Of a stretch of DNA of 64,000 bases, positions 61,366 to 64,000 are shown one piece after another. The notes under the pieces are model-generated. The model had not been told where the DNA came from, made no database searches, and was given only the letters and a program-made list of their open reading frames with translations. The stretch's first letter is position 1. Each line of letters starts with the position of its first letter. The translations under genes and the position numbers were made by a program. The stretch lies in NCBI RefSeq assembly GCF_001693775.2, contig NZ_MBEW02000001.1, positions 173,187 to 237,186 of the forward strand. Reading direction: 5' to 3'. The stretch comes from Criibacterium bergeronii. GTDB taxonomy: Bacteria > Bacillota > Clostridia > Peptostreptococcales > Filifactoraceae.

Positions 61366-61668
61366 ATGAGACCTTATGATAAAAAATCTCATGCGGTAGA
61401 CTATGCTATGCTAAGAAAGACTATTACAATTTTTCAAGGTGATTACGATATAATAAAACAATATGCATACTCCGTTAATCAAAGCTTTTCTGAGGCAATC
61501 AGAACTTTGTCTGTAAAACAAATCCAACAGCAGGAAAATGAAGATTTATTGTCATTTCTAAATAATAATTGCAAATTTATTGATGAATACGAACAAAAAG
61601 AAATAGACTCAAAAAATCTAGACTATACTAACTTAAATGGATTTGTAAAAGTCGAATTTACTGATTAA
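61366..61668 (+). CDS. Type II antitoxin, ribbon-helix-helix type
   Basis: The 100-residue protein has an N-terminal strand and two helices of the ribbon-helix-helix fold (RKTITIFQGDYDIIKQYAYS ~17-36, then SFSEAIRTLSVKQI ~41-54). The Glu/Asp-rich C-terminal segment (~60-100) is suited to wrap the toxin. RelB-like antitoxins bind toxin and repress their own promoter. AAAAGGAG precedes the ATG. The toxin gene follows 18 bp later. Confidence 0.85.
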   Translation: MRPYDKKSHAVDYAMLRKTITIFQGDYDIIKQYAYSVNQSFSEAIRTLSVKQIQQQENEDLLSFLNNNCKFIDEYEQKEIDSKNLDYTNLNGFVKVEFTD

Positions 61669-61686
61669 TCATACAGAGGTATTAAA

Positions 61687-61974
61687 ATGACTTCAACGAA
61701 GTACAAGTATGAATTATTCATATCAAAAGACGCTCAGAAGTTTATTAAAAACCTTCCGATTGAAGGTACTAAGTTTTTGAAAGCATTTAGAGAAATAATA
61801 AAAGACCATCCACTTTGCTCAAATTATGACATCAAAAAAATTAAAGGTAAAGACGTAGACGACTTATTTAGATTAAGGCTAGGCAAATACAAAGCAATAT
61901 TTACAGTGGTTGATAATGTATTAAAAGTATTTGTATTGCAAATCGACAGCACAGGAGATATTTACAAAAGTTAA
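61687..61974 (+). CDS. RelE/ParE-family toxin
   Basis: The 95-residue protein has the compact RelE fold: YELFISKDAQKFIKNLP (~8-24), DIKKIKGKDVDDLFRLRLGKYKAIFTV (~51-77) and a terminal VFVLQIDSTGDIYKS. The LFRLRLGKYKAIF core, with Arg and Lys residues, matches ribosome-dependent mRNA interferases rather than ParE gyrase toxins, though this cannot be settled. Start ATG has AGAGGT upstream. Together with the upstream antitoxin this is a complete pair, followed by a strong terminator. Confidence 0.9.
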   Translation: MTSTKYKYELFISKDAQKFIKNLPIEGTKFLKAFREIIKDHPLCSNYDIKKIKGKDVDDLFRLRLGKYKAIFTVVDNVLKVFVLQIDSTGDIYKS

Positions 61975-62015
61975 AGTTAAGACGATTTAATTAAGTCTTA
62001 GTATAAAATTTTTGA

Positions 62016-62058
62016 AAAAAGGACTGTTTACATTTTTTTGTAAACAGTCCTTTTTATT
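62016..62058 (+). terminator. Terminator of the toxin-antitoxin pair
   Basis: A perfect 17-bp stem AAAAAGGACTGTTTACA (62016-62032) pairs with TGTAAACAGTCCTTTTT (62039-62055) around T6. Confidence 0.92.
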
Positions 62059-62108
62059 TACCAGTTGTAGTCTTTTGCAGTGGCATAATAGAACAATGTG
62101 GTCAGGCA

Positions 62109-62142
62109 GTGTCCAAAAAAATAGGACATAACCCCCGTCACC
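62109..62142. repeat. Decayed REP-like palindrome
   Basis: TGTCC (62110-62114) and GGACA (62124-62128) frame an A-rich loop, then AACCCCCGTCACC follows. The stretch TCCAAAAAAATAGGACATAA aligns with TCCAAGAAAATTGGACACAT inside the palindrome at 53807-53856, both followed by CCCC. The left G-rich arm is missing here. Confidence 0.4.
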
Positions 62143-62155
62143 TTACATCATTAAT

Positions 62156-62776
62156 TTATATATAATTTTTTAAATATTTACTTTCTTCAAATTTTTCTCT
62201 TGTTAGCTGCATTTTTATGCAGCTTACGAAGATGCCTCCTCTTTTTACTGTAAAATATTTGGAAATACTTTTATACTTGTCATCACTGAGAGGGTTTATT
62301 TCGTAGTTATCAAAGCTTTCTTCGGTAAATTTTAGGGCTTCAAATCCCATTTTTTTGTATATTCTATAAGCTCGGTCGTTATATTTTGCGACTGTAAGAT
62401 AAAGTTTTTTATATTTTAGTTTATTGAAAAACCATTTAGCAAGTGTGTTTAGTGCATCTGTACCGTAGCCGTTTTCGATTTTATCAGGATTTAGCACTAC
62501 TCCAAACTCTGCTGTCTTAAAAAAGGTTCTGATTTTTCTTAGCGAAATATAGCCTACCACTTCTCCATAAAAATCTGTTATGGCTACAATTGCCCTATTA
62601 CCGGTAGACTTTACTTTAAACCACCGGATGATTTCGTCATTTTCAAATTTAGGGAAGTCATAGTCGGCAAAAAGTCTATCTTTATGCGAACCCCACTGTG
62701 TCATTTGCTTGACCTGTGATACTCTCATATTTTTTAATTTGACTTTTTTACCCGTCTCATCGATAAAAATATTCAT
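62156..62776 (-). CDS. GNAT-family acetyltransferase (RimJ/RimL-like)
   Basis: The 206-residue protein has a typical acetyl-CoA-binding core: GEVVGYISLRKI (~70-81), AEFGVVLNPDKIENGYGTDALNTLAKWFF (~90-118; the NGYGTDA loop is motif A) and LYLTVAKYNDRAYRIYKKMGFEAL (~125-148). It resembles RimL-type protein N-acetyltransferases and SpeG-like enzymes. Substrate unknown. It is transcribed toward the TA pair and ends close to the REP-like sequence. Confidence 0.85.
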   Translation of the reverse strand: MNIFIDETGKKVKLKNMRVSQVKQMTQWGSHKDRLFADYDFPKFENDEIIRWFKVKSTGNRAIVAITDFYGEVVGYISLRKIRTFFKTAEFGVVLNPDKIENGYGTDALNTLAKWFFNKLKYKKLYLTVAKYNDRAYRIYKKMGFEALKFTEESFDNYEINPLSDDKYKSISKYFTVKRGGIFVSCIKMQLTREKFEESKYLKNYI

Positions 62777-62818
62777 TATGCGACCTTATACTTAATGCTT
62801 ATATATTTTTTCTAATTT

Positions 62819-62880
62819 AAATGCGACCATTTTCACTATAAAATATTTAAGTGAAGATAATCGCATTTTATTTTTTATTT
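62819..62880 (-). terminator. Hairpin between dnaB and the GNAT gene
   Basis: AAATGCGA (62819-62826) pairs with TCGCATTT (62861-62868), and TTCACT (62832-62837) with AGTGAA (62850-62855) inside it. It lies after the minus-strand dnaB. T-rich tracts flank it on both sides, so it can terminate dnaB transcription. Confidence 0.6.
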
Positions 62881-62933
62881 TTTATCTTTTTTCACAAAGC
62901 TTATAGCGATAAGCTATATCCTTTTTGTTTTAC

Positions 62934-64000
62934 TTAAAAGAATTTTGCTAAATCTGCAAATAACTGATATTTTCCCAGCCACTTTAGCTCTACTGTACCG
63001 ATTTCACCATTTCTATGCTTAGCCAGTATGACTTCTGTTATGCCTTTTTTATCTGTGTCCGGGTCGTATATTTCATCGCGGTACAAAAACATAACCACGT
63101 CTGCGTCTTGTTCGATAGCTCCTGACTCTCTAAGGTCTGATAACATAGGTCTGTGGTTTGTACGTTGTTCAGGTGCTCTTGATAGCTGTGACAAGGCTAT
63201 TACCGGGCAGTCCAGTTCTTTTGCTAGTATTTTTAGGTTTCGTGAGATGTTTGATATTTCTTGCTGCCTGTTTTCTGTTTTAGTTGAGCCTTGCATCAAT
63301 TGCAAGTAATCTATTACTACTAAATCCAAGCCTTTTTGCATTTTGAGTTTTCTACAAAGTGACCTTATGGCTGTAACATTTATGCCTGCATCATCGTCTA
63401 TTTCAATCTTATAGTCATTCATCATGGATATGCCATCAATCAGATTTTTCCACTCGTCCTCAGATATATCGCCTGATTTTATATTTTTCATTTCTACTTT
63501 GGATGTAGCTGATAATATTCTTTGTGCCAGCTGGGTCTTACTCATTTCCAAGGAAAATACTGCTACTGAGCCACCTTTTTTTGCGGCGTTCATAGCTAGG
63601 TTTAATGCAAAGGCGGTCTTACCTGTAGCTGGTCTTGCAGCAACAAGTATCAGGTCTGTTTTTTGCAGTCCGTTTGTGATGTAATTTAAATCTGCAAAGC
63701 CTGTATCTATGCCTGTAAGTCTGCCTTTATTTTTATAGTTCTGCTCGATGGTGTCATAGGTCAAATTTAATACTTCTTTTATTGAAGAAAAGCCTCTGTT
63801 TGTCTTATCCTGAGATATATTAAATATGTTTTGCTCTGCCAGCTCCAAAACGTCTTGTATGTCTTTTCCTGACATTGCATAGCCTATGACTTCATTTGAC
63901 GATTTAATGACTCTTCTCAAATCAGATTTTTCTTTTACTATTCTTGCATAATACTCTGCATTTTTTGAAAAATCCACATTTGTAGACAGTGATGTAATAT
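62934..64000 (-). CDS. dnaB: Replicative DNA helicase DnaB, 5' part outside the window
   Basis: The frame is open to the window edge (upstream residues ITSLSTNVDFSKNAEYYARIVKEK), so the N-terminal domain lies beyond 64000 and only ~355 C-terminal residues are visible. The RecA-like helicase domain has Walker A AARPATGKTAFALN (~110-123 of the visible part), Walker B LVVIDYLQLM, QLSRAPEQR and DADVVMFLYRDE. DnaB unwinds DNA ahead of the replisome. The GTG at 63977 is internal. Termination is near 62860. Confidence 0.97.
   Translation of the reverse strand, partial: ITSLSTNVDFSKNAEYYARIVKEKSDLRRVIKSSNEVIGYAMSGKDIQDVLELAEQNIFNISQDKTNRGFSSIKEVLNLTYDTIEQNYKNKGRLTGIDTGFADLNYITNGLQKTDLILVAARPATGKTAFALNLAMNAAKKGGSVAVFSLEMSKTQLAQRILSATSKVEMKNIKSGDISEDEWKNLIDGISMMNDYKIEIDDDAGINVTAIRSLCRKLKMQKGLDLVVIDYLQLMQGSTKTENRQQEISNISRNLKILAKELDCPVIALSQLSRAPEQRTNHRPMLSDLRESGAIEQDADVVMFLYRDEIYDPDTDKKGITEVILAKHRNGEIGTVELKWLGKYQLFADLAKFF

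Overview
The window looks like a chromosomal segment of a low-GC, AGA- and ATA-rich, Gram-positive anaerobe of the Clostridia. Genes have strong AGGAGG-type ribosome binding sites and frequent TTG/GTG starts, with S-layer-homology proteins, selenophosphate synthetase, an S-box riboswitch and Min/RodA division genes. A relative of Peptostreptococcaceae such as Peptoanaerobacter/[Eubacterium] yurii is my guess; this is inference, as no rRNA or marker search was possible.

Layout. 0.3-4 kb: minC-minD-minE-rodA (division-site placement, wall elongation), then hpf. 4-9.7 kb: a chemoreceptor, a HAD phosphatase pseudogene and a degenerate IS4-family insertion sequence (7118-8624). A 63-bp palindrome at 4041-4103 is built from the IS right end. 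9.9-13.2 kb: polyphosphate genes ppk-ppx on the minus strand. 13.4-17 kb: bioY, and the methionine-salvage operon mtnK-mtnA with rnhA. 17.2-21 kb: 5-oxoprolinase operon pxpA-(NRAMP-like transporter)-pxpB-pxpC. 21-28.7 kb: chemoreceptor fragment, selD, GNAT, glyQS, an SLH protein and a TipA-type MerR regulator. 28.8-33.6 kb: serS and argS on the minus strand, then SAM-riboswitch-controlled metK.

34-45 kb: two diguanylate cyclases, a DtxR/MntR-like repressor, rpsD, a ClC transporter, RidA and a CofE-like enzyme. 45-48.9 kb: potABCD polyamine transporter. 49-53.8 kb: an FtsH protease, proS and a YkuE-type phosphoesterase. 54-60.6 kb is the main accessory block: a minus-strand series of small membrane proteins, lipoproteins and one zinc-ribbon protein. 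It sits downstream of a BlaI repressor/BlaR1-like metalloprotease pair and an Ig-like-domain membrane protein, and resembles an uncharacterised envelope-stress regulon. 60.7-62 kb: a decayed amidohydrolase and a RelBE-type toxin-antitoxin pair. The window ends in a GNAT gene and the 5'-truncated replicative helicase dnaB.

The signals most worth following are: (1) a dispersed ~95-125 bp structured repeat in three copies (27.6, 36.8 and 53.9 kb); (2) the IS-derived palindrome and a fold-back structure over the transposase start; (3) a hairpin exactly between the Shine-Dalgarno sequence and the start codon of glyQ; (4) a pxp-operon NRAMP-family transporter lacking the canonical metal-binding motifs; (5) the BlaRI-linked lipoprotein cluster; (6) several pseudogenes with readable lesions. 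No CRISPR array, tRNA or rRNA was seen.
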